This document shows positions 13,201 through 25,308 of a stretch of DNA of 64,000 nt, piece by piece; positions within the stretch are counted from its first letter, which is position 1, and each line of letters begins with the position of its first letter. The stretch is from contig QEYB01001053.1 of assembly GCA_017562135.1 (NCBI GenBank), positions 496,001-560,000 of the forward strand, in the 5' to 3' direction. This DNA is from Dipylidium caninum (taxonomy: Eukaryota; Platyhelminthes; Cestoda; Cyclophyllidea; Dipylidiidae). The translations under genes and the position numbers were made by a program. Below the pieces are notes generated by a model. The model was given only the letters and a program-made list of their open reading frames with translations, was not told the DNA's origin and searched no databases.

Positions 13201-14035
13201 AAGCAAGAAGTTCTGACAGAACACTGAGACGTATCTTTTGTTCTCCTCCAGAATTGAATTTGGAGTTCCTGGAACCGCTGATGGAACGCGTTTTGAACAT
13301 TCACCACCTCGAACGACAGGCCCGCATCCTCGTCGATGGTATCATCCACGAGGTGAGAAAAGTCCTTTTCGACCAACGTCCTATCGCATTGCACGTCTGG
13401 ACCACTTCGATGCCTTTTTCTAAGGGCATTACAATTGGTATGACGGCTACAAACCCAATAGACTGCCGGTGACGCAGTTTCGAAGAACCATCTGCTGACA
13501 ATGGGTCAACCGGCGACTTCTATAGTGACATTTTACACGCTTATTTGCTGCAAGAACAACGGAAAGCGTTTTTATGATGTGTTTGTTGGGTGGGAAATCA
13601 CAATCTCACCCAGCGAGGCTCACTTGGATTTAAGTAGTACAAACTCGACATTTGCACCCGTCTCTTTCCAACTATTTTCACCTGTTGGCTCTGAAACAAC
13701 CTTTAAATTTTCTTTTCGGATGAGACTCTCTAAATTCTCCTTCCCGTTTACTTTTCCAACAGGCCGTCTGCCAACGTCACAAGGATTATCGCGAGTTGGG
13801 ACGGGAAATGATGACCGCGGCGCTGATTGATCTCTGCTACCCAGGAATCGAGCGTCGCGTGTCCGAGTGGTTGGTGGAGGAAATAATGGATCTTTTCGCC
13901 CAGCTCATGCGCACGATGAATAGTGCACATTCGAAGATTGTATCGAGGATGGTGCGGGATTTACTTGAGCAGGTGATCGAGGAGATGGCGGAAGAGGTGA
14001 ATGAGGCACAGGCGTCGGCGCTGGAGTCATCCTAA
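10264..14035 (+). CDS. RSPH3: radial spoke head protein 3 (RSPH3)
   Basis: Axonemal radial-spoke stalk protein and A-kinase-anchoring family member of motile cilia and sperm flagella. Exons: 10264-10355, 11104-11273, 11718-11902, 12485-12678, 12764-12936, 13252-13352, 13763-14035. All junction phases agree and give 395 aa. The radial-spoke-3 domain is clear: RPPTPPFVPAKTGADVATQ (127-145), LFDFNLEVKPVLEVLIGKT (150-168), a charged coiled coil (LAEVERLEERNRRYR), then EKIAARSFARAYLQPLLP and KRGYFYDDVEY. A helical tail ends in EEVNEAQASALESS. The central domain is secure. The first exon (MQRFSKNDKVAYVF) was chosen because its phase fits and it has a GTAAGA donor; it is less certain. The canonical N-terminal DRRVVRGNTYA motif is not visible, so this end is diverged or incomplete. 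Confidence 0.9.
12711..12732. repeat. perfect short inverted repeat in an RSPH3 intron
   Basis: Arms CTACTTATA and TATAAGTAG flank a TTAT loop. It lies inside the intron 12679-12763, between the 5' splice site and the acceptor. It would form a 9-bp hairpin in the pre-mRNA. Confidence 0.8.
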
Positions 14036-15416
14036 CCCGCCTGGGGTTGACACAACTCCAACACTCTTACAGAATTCATTTTTATCTGTCTTCTTAAGTC
14101 GTTGTAGAGTGGTGAATATTACCCTCCTGCGTTTCGGGGCTATCACATCTGCTGTTGATAGACGAAGGGGATATTGAGAAAGTGGGTGGGAAGACAGGAA
14201 TTGCCGGACTATTTGCGGTCAAAACCCCTGAAAAATGTAAAGGACATTCATACTTTGGCCTCCTTATGAATGAAGGCTGTGATTGCGTAGTCAGATCCAT
14301 CCGGCTTCCAAAAGCCGTGCCAACCATTCGTCAAATGGGGTCGTCGCTTTGCCACGTGATTTGGCAGTGCCTTTCGTGGCGTAAAGTCGACTCAGGCCGT
14401 CAGGAAACCATCCTCTCCTCTCACGACGCACTCACTCGGTTGACCAAGCGCTTCGCGAGCTCGTTTACTGGTGCTCTCCACGACGGGGCGGAACGGTTCT
14501 CCTTATCCTCCGGGACGGTGGAAGGTCCTCGCACCGGATGTCCGTCCCTTCCTCACATCAATAAGCGCTGCGGTAGAGGAACCCCGGACATCAGGAATTT
14601 GACAGCACAGTGGTGGGAGAATAATTTTGACTGAATAGGAGATGATTTCCATGCTCCGTGTTCTGTCACCCTCGCAGTTTCCCACCCAGTGCGTTGGGAC
14701 GCAATTGTATGGGTAAAGTTTGGGGTGGAATGAGGACCACATAGGCACCAATTTGATTTAGGTGGTCTTCATTCAACTTAACTAGGACCGAAACCGATGT
14801 GAGCGAGGCGAAAATTCCTCCAACTCCTCGTATCCTCTGGTGCGAGGCGCCTCTTTAATTGAGTTGAGACCTTTTGCAACAAAAGCCACTGTTCATGCCG
14901 GAAGACGGTACTCTGCTTTTGATGTTGAAGTGGATACCCAACGTCTGGTTAAACATCGTTCCACGAAGGAATACTTTGGTTAGACTACATGGAATCTGTA
15001 CTCTTGAGCTCTCTATTTACTCAATCGACAAACTGGGCTATTTGGACATCCATTAGGCTAACAATGAGTGTGACCCCTGGGATCAGCAAAAGCTCAGATA
15101 GATTTGGGCACTCCAGTGCTAAGAAGCAACCTAGAAGCGCCCTTAATTCACCCCAGATCAAATAATAAGAGCGAGTGTTCTCGCAAAGGTTAATTATCGA
15201 GTCAAGTGACTAAACAGTGCTACAAACGATGATCTAAAATTGTGGTCAAGATGCAACAATTCAAGAAACGAAATTTCAAGAATTTACATTAACAAAAGTG
15301 GAGTCAATGCACACTCTAACTTGAGTACTTGGAAAGGCAGTAGAAATAAGTCCACACATATGTAGCACCAAGACCATGCTTGAAATTGTGAAAGGCACCG
15401 GTGGCAACAGAGCATT
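14036..15416. other. convergent intergenic region RSPH3 / NDUFA4-like gene
   Basis: 3' flanks of two convergent genes. The open frame at 14,155-14,634 overlaps antisense frames and has no recognisable domain. Nothing else is supported. Confidence 0.5.
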
Positions 15417-15773
15417 CTACGGTGTTCTGCCCTTTCTCAGGGGATTATCGTAGGGAAATTCCAGATCCCCATTATAATGCATCCTGACGGGCGGCAGCCT
15501 GGGATCTGTATTTCGACTAGCACCGAAATAATGCTTATTGAAATAATATTCGTCACGAGGCCTGTCGTCGTAGAAGGGGAGGCGAATATCCGGGTTTCTA
15601 AAGACGCAAGTCACTGTATACGTGGCCAACGCAGTCAGGCCACCTCCGACGACGCATATGAGGTAGGTGACAGCAAAATTCTTCTTTATCCACGCGAATA
15701 CGCTCTTCTTTGCTTGCGGAACCGTCGCCACTCCACGGACCTGAGAACCCAGGATGGGTAGACGCGAAATCAT
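15417..15773 (-). CDS. NDUFA4: NDUFA4/MLRQ-like mitochondrial respiratory-chain subunit
   Basis: Single exon, 118 aa, with ATG at 15773 and stop at 15417. An N-terminal Arg/Ser-containing stretch without acids (MISRLPILGSQVRGVATVP) looks like a mitochondrial presequence. One membrane span follows (about residues 33-57, VTYLICVVGGGLTALATYTV), preceded by KKNF and followed by FRNPDIRLPF. The arrangement of basic residues, Gly-rich helix and NPD motif matches NDUFA4, an inner-membrane subunit now placed in complex IV and formerly in complex I (B12D-like family). It is longer than human NDUFA4 (81 aa) because of N- and C-terminal extensions (DDRPRDEYYFNKHYFG, DNPLRKGRTP). Alternative: another small single-span NDUF or COX subunit. 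CCAAT elements lie 79-108 bases upstream. Confidence 0.62.
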   Translation of the reverse strand: MISRLPILGSQVRGVATVPQAKKSVFAWIKKNFAVTYLICVVGGGLTALATYTVTCVFRNPDIRLPFYDDRPRDEYYFNKHYFGASRNTDPRLPPVRMHYNGDLEFPYDNPLRKGRTP

Positions 15774-15851
15774 AAGAGGCGAAACCTTAGCAAAATGGCG
15801 CAGGGCGAGATTTAAGCAAGCGCGTTTTCATAAAGCCGCTGACGGAAGCAA

Positions 15852-15881
15852 CCAATAGTCTACGCCTGCGTCTCTCATTGG
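15852..15881 (-). promoter_or_regulatory. pair of oppositely oriented CCAAT boxes upstream of NDUFA4-like gene
   Basis: CCAAT at 15,852-15,856 and ATTGG at 15,877-15,881, about 80-110 bases 5' of the minus-strand ATG at 15,773. Likely proximal promoter; inference from motif and position. Confidence 0.4.
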
Positions 15882-17265
15882 TCGAAATGTCACGATCAAT
15901 GTTGTTTGCGTGGGGGCGCTCTGTTTGTGTGCTCGCTTACAACGCATGCGTGTGCGTTCGCTGCCAGGCCACACAGATGGCGGTTTGGTTGAAGTCGGGA
16001 CGTCGTCCCCCTTCCTGCCCTGAGGGAATAAATCACGTGAAATGACCTGTAGGTGTGGTTTGGCACTTAATAATTCGTGACAATCGTGCAAACAGCATTG
16101 CAGCGGTTTATTATGCCATGTGCACCCTAAATTTTTGGCAACGGTATACAATCTGATGTGTGCGCGGCCGGGTTGACAACCATGGCGAGAGGTCGAAAGT
16201 TGGCCGGCGGGCGTGTTTAAGCTTTCCTTGGGTGACCTCCTTAAGAAGCCCGACCCGCCTTTGTTCGGGGTTGAGAAGAGGGTTTGGTTGAGCCGTTTTG
16301 GCTTCAAAGATACACTTTGGATTAGCCGAAATAAGGGTTGAGGTTTGCAGTTTTGTTGAAGGCAGTGCAACGCTCCGGGTCCATGTGCGCGCTCTCACGT
16401 TATAGGATTTATTTAAGCGTATCTAACTCAGCTGGGAGTATTGCTTTCTGATCTCAACAGCAAGGGGTTGCACCGCTCACGAGACATTCATTAACGCATC
16501 CGGCATAAAGCGAATTTATAACTCGGAATCACATAACACTTAAATCCACTTTTGAGTATAAATAAGGCTTACAACTCAGACAATTATACACATATATATA
16601 GTTGCAGGAATTAAGTAAACATCGACCCCAGTGTTTTAAGAATTCTTTGGAAAATTGCTTTTTGTCTCAAATGACGGTTATTTAAATGCGATTGGTCGAT
16701 ATTGCCTTCGCTCTCGAGCTTCAAATAACACGCGGCCAGACAACCCCACTCCCTTTTTACGGATAGCTTCACCACGACCAAAGCCCCATGATCATAGAGA
16801 CCTTACAGGCTAGCACGCATTTGGCCTCACGCACAGGAGTGCTGCACCAACGCGCCCTAGCACCAAGGCCTTCATCCTTTTGACCCAGTAATGCCGGAAT
16901 AACATCGGCATAGTCGGCCCCACTCCCCACTTTGCCTCAACTTATAAACTCCAGGCGATTCAGGGGTGCTCACGTTTTTACCTAATTAGTATCAGAGGCC
17001 GGATGCTAAATAGCTAATCCCCCTGCCGACATTGATTATAGAAATATGTCCACGATCAGCGATTTTCGGGAGCATAATGGCAAAACCGACTAACTCTAAC
17101 TGCCTTTTACCGTAAGAATTCCAAGCGTAAGCAGTGCAGTCTTAGGCAATCAGTCAATCTTGTTAACATCTCCTTTCCTCAAACAGCAAAAGTCCATAGG
17201 CAGGATCCGGGAGGGTTAAAGCTGTGGGACATGATTGATATAAAATAGATGGCGATGTTGTTTCC
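15882..17265. other. intergenic region between NDUFA4-like gene and RagC/D gene
   Basis: 5' flank of the NDUFA4-like gene and 3' flank of the Rag gene. Open frames near 15,828-16,398 overlap that promoter and show no family features. The 16,400-17,260 part is AT-rich with no open frame of interest. Confidence 0.5.
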
Positions 17266-20200
17266 TCACACGATCGGATCTTCTGCGATGTCACTGGCGT
17301 TCTTGCCTCCCCCAATATTGTCGCCGTCGTGCTCGGGCGCCTCATTTTCGGCATCCGCGAGGGATGTTGTGGAGCGCAGGGACCTTATCATTTGTTGATT
17401 GACGCTCAGCATGCGTTGGATGCCCTCCTTCACGATCTGGTAGTTGTACTCGATAATACCTGTAGGAGTTAACAAAGAGAAGGGTATTTGAGACGGTTGG
17501 TGATATCACGCAGTTCCTCTCCATTCGGAGCCTCGGAATCGCAGTATCTGAAATCAGTGTCAGTCGTGTGGTTAACATCCTGATTAGTCTCTGCAGCCCG
17601 CAGTCTGGCCATCTGGGCCGTAGAAAAGGGCACCTCTGCACTCCATCCCACTAATATCACAGATTCATTTGTCTTCATGCTCACCGTTATATTTAAAAAC
17701 TGTGTGCCCCTCTCCTTCCCTCGCCAATAGCAATGTCATTAACCGGTGAAGAAACGCTGTGAGTTATTCCTACAGCGTCCCGGTGGTCTCGGGGGGGGGG
17801 GGGGGTTCGTCACTTGATCGCAATCCCTCCTGCCTCGATTTTGTCACCAACGCGGGTATTCGTCTGGTGTTTTAGAGGACCTGGAAAGGTCTTTAAACAC
17901 ATTCTACTAGCTTCAATTGAACTACTAAAAGTGATGCGCAAAGAGGATTCTACAATTTTTGTACCCAGCCTTCATACCGCCACTGTTGTGCCTCGGTCGG
18001 GGCGGTCTTAATGCTTACTTTTTAATCTAATATTCTTTACCCACTGTCCGACTGAAATATAAAGGGATTCAAACAGCCAGATAAAAAAAGCAAAAAACCC
18101 CCTTCCTGTTTAGCCAAATAGACCTTGGAAAAACACTTAAATCTGGAAGGAGATGAGCAAGTTTCACGAACCCATCTTTTCAAGAGATTCCTCCCTTAGA
18201 ATGCACACCAACGCCATGTACTTGTTAATTCCCCGGAGGTAGATGACAGTGGCGTTGTTCAGCACGATGGTCGACGAGGTCTGTTCCGAGAAGGGTGGAT
18301 CACTGAGTTCAGAGAAGGGGCTAGAAAATACAGGGGAGTGAAAGTGGGGAGACCGCTCCATCGAAATGGTCATGGAGGTTAGTGTATGCGAGGGCATCTC
18401 AGCGAAATACAAACCCAAACATACACTGGCTACAACCAATGAAGCAACCCACGCATTTTATACCGTAATTAGGTGATAAGGGGATGGTACGTACCACGAA
18501 CATGGCAGAACCTAAGCCTCTAGGTGGCCTTGTAAGCAGGATGGTTAAGATGAGGTCGTACTTACGTGTAGATGGAGGAGATGTTGGTCACAACATCGAT
18601 CATGTCACAGCACAGTTCGTACGTTTGAATGTCCACCAGGGTGGAGTCCGTTGCGAGGTAGATTTTGGTTGCCACATCAAATAAAAACGCTTTGTCCAGC
18701 ATTGAACTCTGAAGGAGGTGCAAGACTAAGGTTCTCCTACCGTACTAAGATAGATCAGATAACAGAAAGCCAGTATCGTCACGCAAGACACTTAAGCCAG
18801 TGTCTCACTTAGGATAATGGCACCAGGGCAAATATTGTGAGAATTAATGCACGGTGGCGTAGAGTGGATGGGAGTGAGAATTGGGACACAATAGTAAATC
18901 GACATGGATAAACAAAGTCAAGAAATCGAGAAAAACCATATCAGGCGTCAAAATAAATTAAAGGAAATGTGACTTACTGATATGAATATGTTCAGGAGAT
19001 CCTCGAAAGCATCCAAGTAGGGAATAAGTTTCTGCACCACCTTGCTGAAAGCCTCAAATACGGAATGGTCGTAAATGGTGGTCAGGTGAAACCTAAACAC
19101 ACAAAAACTGCAACTTAGTGTGAAAACTTCAAAAGAAACCGGTTAGCCATGGAAAGAGAAACATCAATCACCTAATTGAAAGACGGAACTGGATAAATTA
19201 TTCCTCCCTGCTAAGCAAGTAAAACGCAAAAATTTTGTCAGAAGAAAGGCAATACTCATGGAGAACTTCGGAAGTGAACCAAGATTATTTACGGTAAAAC
19301 AAAAATATTCAACTTTTCCAGCTCTTTAATTCCGGTATTCTGTCGTGTCCAAATAAACTATCATGAAGCTTTCCCCCATTGCGGATTCAGGATTTCGCAG
19401 TAACGAAAATTATCGCGCAAACACGATGATGTGGATAGAAAAGAGGAGTTGTAAGAAATGATGCAGCTGTTGCGAGAAGCAAATCACCATAGTAACTGCT
19501 GGTTAGACTAGCCCAACATTTTTTTGCGCCAATAATACTAATTCTAACTCAATAATATTCCGTCTCAAACCCAGACACGTTTCTATACATTGCCACGGTT
19601 ACACGTGAGGCCGGTGAAAGGTAGTAAGAAACTGCAAACGTAGCGTGTGTAAGCGATATTGCTAGCGAACGTGCCAAAGTCAGTGAATTAATAGAAAGTC
19701 TTGGAGAAACTGCAAACTCAAGGGACCATCACTGAAAACTTCGCTCCTGATACGAGAAATCAGTAACAAGTGAATTGCAATCAAACTACCATAGGAGACA
19801 CGGAAATAGGGATGATAGTGTGACACAAGAGGTCGATGTGAAGAGGAATGCTAAATATAAAAAGGTTTGACCAAAGCTTCTATATTTAACTAACCCGATT
19901 GTGACGGCAGATGCCTCGTCTTTGATGGGATTATGAGAGGCGACAATATCATCAATGATATTATTAACTCGTTGTGAAATGTCCCGCTGGATTTCAATTT
20001 TTTGGTCGTCCAGAAGACAATCCACCTTATGTATGAAGACTTCGTACTTGATTTTTGGGTTCTTCTTATAAGTATACTCCACGGTAGAAGTCAGTCGATG
20101 CAATGCCGACATGTAGTCATCCTATAAGGTATGAAATCTAGTAAATGTAAAGAATTTTAGCTCAGCTGCTAAAAAATGCGTGCCTGCGCATCGATGACGA

Positions 20201-20576
20201 AAATAATTGCACCGGACTCAGAGAAAAGTGTGTCCGACAGCAAATTGGCGTCACAAAAATCGATGTGACCGGGGAAATCCCATATTTGAAATTTGATGAA
20301 CGAACAATCCGAAATATCTGAGAAGAACAAGAATAAAAAAGTAAATATGTCCAACGAAGAAAATATAAGAGTAACTAATCTCACCATTTTTCTCGATTTT
20401 ATTAGTACTTTCCAGATAAAGCGTTTCTGCTGGAACTAACCTATGAAAAACCACCTTCTGAATTGAGGATTTGCCGCTCCTAGTATTCCTGTTTGTGGCA
20501 AACCATAAAAGAGTTACCCTCTCAATCCCATAAGAAAGATCTTTGGCTTTTGGTCAAATGCGCCGGTCACGTCCAT
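17266..20576 (-). CDS. RRAGC: Ras-related GTP-binding protein C/D (Rag GTPase)
   Basis: RagC/D subunit of the lysosomal Rag heterodimer that recruits TORC1 in response to amino acids. Eight exons on the minus strand: 20518-20576, 20385-20479, 20184-20317, 19895-20121, 18978-19092, 18566-18708, 18172-18320, 17266-17459; 371 aa (human about 400). G1 loop GLRGSGKSS (17-25), [11 protein letters not shown]3 region WDFPGH (64-69), FVIDAQDDYM, G4 HKVD (127-130), then the C-terminal roadblock-like part with [49 protein letters not shown] and [14 protein letters not shown]. These match vertebrate RagC/D closely as recalled. Intron sizes are 38, 67, 62, 802, 269, 245 and 712 nt. The 62-nt intron (20122-20183) starts with GC and contains no GT. 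Position 69 is His where human RagC has Gln120. Confidence 0.95.
17791..17805. repeat. G15 homopolymer
   Basis: Fifteen consecutive G residues inside the last intron of the Rag gene (C-run on the sense strand). Run length may be unreliable. Confidence 0.85.
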
Positions 20577-22255
20577 TTCGGACTAGAGGCGCTAATAGAT
20601 CTAACGGATAATTGAAAGGGAAACAAATAAGGAGTGGAATTAACTGCGGAAAAGCTGCAGGCAGCTAAAGCATGACGCCGAATGCCAGCGCAACAAATAG
20701 GTCGTTGCTCAACGTTTATCACATATAAATGTGGGTAAGCACATTTTGTGAATATAACTTACTTGCTTGACGCGAGCGTGAACGAGCTAATGCAATCAAG
20801 TACACAGCGCGGAGTAAAACAAGAAAAAACCGCACTGCGCGGTACAACACGCATCAATACAACGATTGGCTGCGGATTGCTGCTTAAAACACGCGGGTGA
20901 AAATTGGCCTCTGTAATAGATGAAAAAAACGCTGACTTAAACTCGCTGCCTAAAGAGTCTATATAATTGATTATATGAGACAATCACTTCTTGAGGCCTT
21001 ACCAATATTGTGGACATTTTGCGTTATTTTTAAACGCAAGTGTAATTTCTGTGAGCAAATTCCTATACAATGATAGCAGATTTTTAGAGCTGTTCCCCAC
21101 TGCACCAAGGTAATGCCACTCTATGTTACCACCAGGATATGGCTCCATATTAATATCGAAATTACACTTAGCTTGCGAGGATTTCAGAAACAATTACACC
21201 TCAATTTATGATAACCATGGAAATTCTAGTAGGAGTGATTCGAAAATTCAAATTCCAGATTGGAGGGCCTGAACTAATTGTTTGACTATATTAAGGTGTT
21301 CGACCCATTTTTTTGCGTCTTTAGGCAATGGCGTGTTCTCATGGTTTTCATGCTGCACTGTCCACTTTGGTCCGCTTAAAAAGCGTAATGGTTCCTCACA
21401 AAGTGATAACTTAGAAGAAATTATGCAAGTTATGCTCTGCAATAAAATGGATCATGTATGAATCGGGGTTTTTAAAACCCCATTTCCGGTTCCCTAATTG
21501 ACATGCGTCATACATTTTCCACGAAAAATTCCAAAAGTACGGCATAGAGGGTATGGAACCCTTAGGCTGAGGACAAACCGAGCGTGTCACTTGGATGTCA
21601 TGCGTTAGACAACCCTTAACAGCTTGATGCACGCCGGGCAAGGTCAGTGTAGGGTTAACACTTCACCACGCTAATTTCTAACCACAGGCATCAGACTGTC
21701 TACTTGAAACACGTAAACTAATGACCCACCTTGGAACTGCATTCCTGGTTATCTTGTGACGTTGTTAACCATGTCTAAAATGTCGTAATGGTTGTGTAAA
21801 TTCGAAGTTTTTCGTTAGTCCAAACGTAAAAATGCTTGAACCTTTGAAGTGAAAATACTAGTAACTTTAACCTGCGCTTTGTAATTAGGCGATGAGCCAC
21901 TTTGGGAAGCAGCGTTGGGCTTTAGGGAGCAGGGAAGTCAGACGACGATGAAATAGTTTTGTATCCCTCATTTCATCATCCTCCTAGGTCCAATAAACCC
22001 CTCTTTTGTGAAAGCAAGGGGCCAACATTTTGTGAGGCACCGGAGGCTAACTGGCAAACGGACGACCGCGCCATAGAGACCCTAAACGTTTCGGTCCCGA
22101 GGAGTGGGAATTGGAAATTCGAATTCTCAGGCAGCCTCTTGGGCCAGTAAAACACCAAACAGATGCTAATTCTTCTGAGTTCGTTCAGGTGGCACCTGCT
22201 TCGAAACGGCTCGCTGAGCTGAGCTTTTCTGCATTCTCTGACATTGTCTGAGAAG
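20577..22255. other. 5' flank of the Rag gene, no gene found
   Basis: AT-rich unique-looking sequence. An inverted CCAAT core (GATTGGCTG, about 20,863-20,871) lies roughly 290 bases before the Rag ATG. Open frames at 21,248-21,641 on the minus strand show no family features. Confidence 0.4.
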
Positions 22256-22690
22256 GATCTTGTCCAAGCATGGTTTCAACATCATCGACGTCGATGAAAG
22301 AGATTCGCCCGGAAGGTGTCTCATCAAGAAGTTCGAAATCACCAATTTAGAATTTTTCGATCCCTCTCCCGTCTGTCCACTGAGAAACTACACAGCCGCC
22401 ACATATCGTCAATGGGTTTTTGCATGCTTCTACAACATTTCTTGCTTGTTGAAATTCGTATGAAATACAGCCGTGTAAACGGACTCTCTCAGTGGCCATG
22501 GGCGCGCTATTGTCTCACGCTAGAAACCAACGGGAATCAACTTTGTTTAGGTTAATTTGCCACCTCAGCATGAATAAATTAATCGACAAAAATAGGGAGC
22601 CCAACATGCTCCACATAAACATGGTCTACGTGTCAAAAATTATTCTCGTCAGGGGTGGACAGAATTTTCCGGTAGGTCGCAAATGACCGA
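22256..22690 (+). repeat. diverged interspersed repeat, copy B
   Basis: By eye this aligns with the reverse complement of about 2,590-2,990. Shared words in the same order include GGCCATGG, CAACTT, ATTTGC, AACATGC and CTACGTGTCAAAA, plus TTTTTGNATGCTTCT further 5'. Identity looks like roughly 65-75 percent with small gaps. Outer edges are approximate and the element type is unknown. Confidence 0.6.
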
Positions 22691-22880
22691 ACGACTGTGA
22701 AGCGGCGAAGACGCAAGCGTCCCGTCCACAGTCCAGAAGATTGCGCTGCCACTCTAATTGGGTCCCTTGTTATTTGGGCACTTCTGAAAGCCTCGTTCTA
22801 GTAATTAGGCTGGGAACGCAAAGGAAGACTGGGCACCAGTCGCAATTTTCAACTCGTCTGTAGGGGCAGCGCGACTTCAC

Positions 22881-22920
22881 TCGCCGTCGCCGTCGTCGTC
22901 GTCGCCGTCGCCGTCGTCGG
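22881..22920. repeat. (CGT/CGC)n trinucleotide tract
   Basis: About 13 units of CGT or CGC. On the opposite strand it would read Arg-rich in one frame, but no gene context is seen. Confidence 0.8.
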
Positions 22921-25286
22921 TGGACCGTCTCCACCCGATGGCCTTGTGAAGAATGAGTTTGATGGAGCGGGTAGCTATTGGCGTAAACCAAGTGAGCGTC
23001 TGAGAGACCGCGTATAGAGGCTTTTAGAGGCTTCCCAAATACGCGAGAGACGCGCAAACTCGCCACGCCGCCGGTCGAGGCGACGGGATTCTCGAGGCCC
23101 CCGTCACCGGTGCTGCAAATTGGGGCTTAAGACCTGCTGCCGTCCAATGATGTCCTCACAGAATCTGCTGCTTTTTGGCCCTGCACCTCCCTGACCCATT
23201 CTCGCTTCAGCCGATTCACCATGTTCCAAGTTACTCCCGGCTCTTTGAACCTGTCGACAGCAGCGATTAGAGGCTACTTTTACCTTGCCATGTTGTCACA
23301 TCCCCGTGTTTCGCCTTTTTCTCGCCCATATTCCCTCGTCGACCTGTCTGACAGACCAGACTGTGGCAAGTGACGGAAATCCGGCTCTGGGGGCACTGGA
23401 TGCAGACTTGGAGCCTGGCAGACTGTGTCCGATCCGCCTCTTCTCCGCCTTCTCTCCATCTCCAGCCTCACCTCGTGGAAACGTCCATTTGCCCTCCGTC
23501 TCGGGGCAGTGCTGCTGGCCGAGACGGCTTTCTCTTCGCCCATCCCCACTTCCTCCTCGTTCCCACATCTGCCCACTTCTCTTATGCTTTCTTGCCACGA
23601 CGACACCCACGGAACTCGAGTACGTACCTCCGGGGTTCTGACTTGCACGACGTCGGGAATTACTGTGACGGTGGTGGTGATTGTGGAGATTCTGCGGGTT
23701 GTCAGTCCTGGACGACCTCGACGTCAACCATCTCGAAGAAGACAGACGGCGGAAATGTGTCGAGTAGCATTTGTCGCGTCCTAATTCGCCGGACAGACGC
23801 ATTCGTTCGAAGTTCGAGTGTCAGCCGCAGAAATTCGGACGCCGCATTCCAGTTCGTTACATCTCCTCGTTGCGCTAAGCCTCTACACCCGTGGACGCCG
23901 TGTGAAAGTGGAACTTCTCTGACCTCTCGTGAAGGCTGACGGACTCCACTAGTCGGAAATCTGGGTGGACTTCTAGATTGGCATCGGAGGCAGTCTTTTT
24001 CCAATCGACACTCTCCTAACCGGAGGTGGCGTTCAAGGATTCTTATGCGGCAGCGATTATTTCAGGTGGAAGGAGGAGTTTGGGCGCTGTCTCTGGCGGA
24101 ATGGAGAAGTCTCTTCGGTTATTCCAACACACGGAGGGCAAGACCGAGGCCCACGTCGGCCGAGGTGGACAGCAGGGGGAGCATTTCAACGAACCCCGTC
24201 ATTTTGGCGAGAAGAAGGCATCCTCGCAGGTTCGGAGTTTTGTCATTTTCCGCCTCAGATAACATCTGACCGGCCGCTTCACAAGCCTGTTGACTGCGAG
24301 GTGTCCAACTTCTCCGAGCCACGACTGAGAACACAGCCTCATCGGGAAACTGCGACTTCATCGCGGTGGCTTTTCGCGACCGACGAGAGTCTGCCTCAGT
24401 GGGTGACCGTCCTTCTGGACGCGCGGAGACGCCACGGAGCGGCCCGACGGCAGACGCCGATCGTCGCGCCTCGCGCTCACGTCGTTAGGCGCCAAGACAC
24501 GAATTTGCGTCACTTGTGGGAGAGAAGCAAATTCTCCCATCGCTCGCATTTTTCCCGGATCTCATCCTCTGCCGCTACTCTCTAACGAGGAGGAGAAGTA
24601 AGTGCGTCGGCACATGAGGTGGAAGAATCCACCGTCCGGCAAGTTTAATAAAGCAAAGGAGAAAAATCCGGATGCGTGAATGACGCGGGAGACTTTCGGG
24701 CAGCCGAGCATCTCCGGTCAAAAGTACATTTCCACGGAGGATTCCTCCTTAACTCGTAATCTCTTCCACTCGTCATTGATGACGCGAACAGAATCCTCGG
24801 CCGCACCTCCTCCACCCTCGACCGACCATCCGCATCGGACGTCGCTGTCGACAAACTCGGTGGAGATTCCCGTCCCGTCGGGACTGGGAGAGGCAAGGCC
24901 TTGTACCAAGCACGCACACTTCTCCGCCTTCTTCACCGCGTTCCTTCCAACGACCACCTCGACCGCGACGCGGGGTCGTCGACGGCTCGAAGGCGGTTCA
25001 ACCCCGGCTCTCCAAACTACTTTCATGTTGAGCGACGATCTAAGCCGTAGGCGCCCACTTATCCAAGTGTGTTGTTCCTCAAAGGACGCGATTTCAACGA
25101 GCTTGATGAGGCAGCCTTTTTCCATTCAAAAAGCCGACGCGTTTTTTTCAGTTCATTTTCCCTCCTACAAGCACATTCTACGCACTGGCCTGTGAGCTCC
25201 GCAAAGTCGCCAATCCAAACGAGTTGCCGGAGGTTGGGAAAAACGCGCAAGAAACCCGCTACTTGGCTATTCAACTCGTATCTCTG

Positions 25287-25308
25287 CCCCCCCCCCCCCC
25301 CCCCCCCC
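25287..25308. repeat. C22 homopolymer
   Basis: Twenty-two consecutive C residues, about 600 bases 3' of the channel gene stop codon. On the minus strand this is a G-run able to form quadruplex or slipped structures. Confidence 0.85.

Noticed and set aside
23285..23939. Long overlapping open frames on both strands (up to 189 codons)
   Set aside because: At least four frames are open over the same bases, as expected of GC-rich DNA; no domain, presequence or splice structure favours one.
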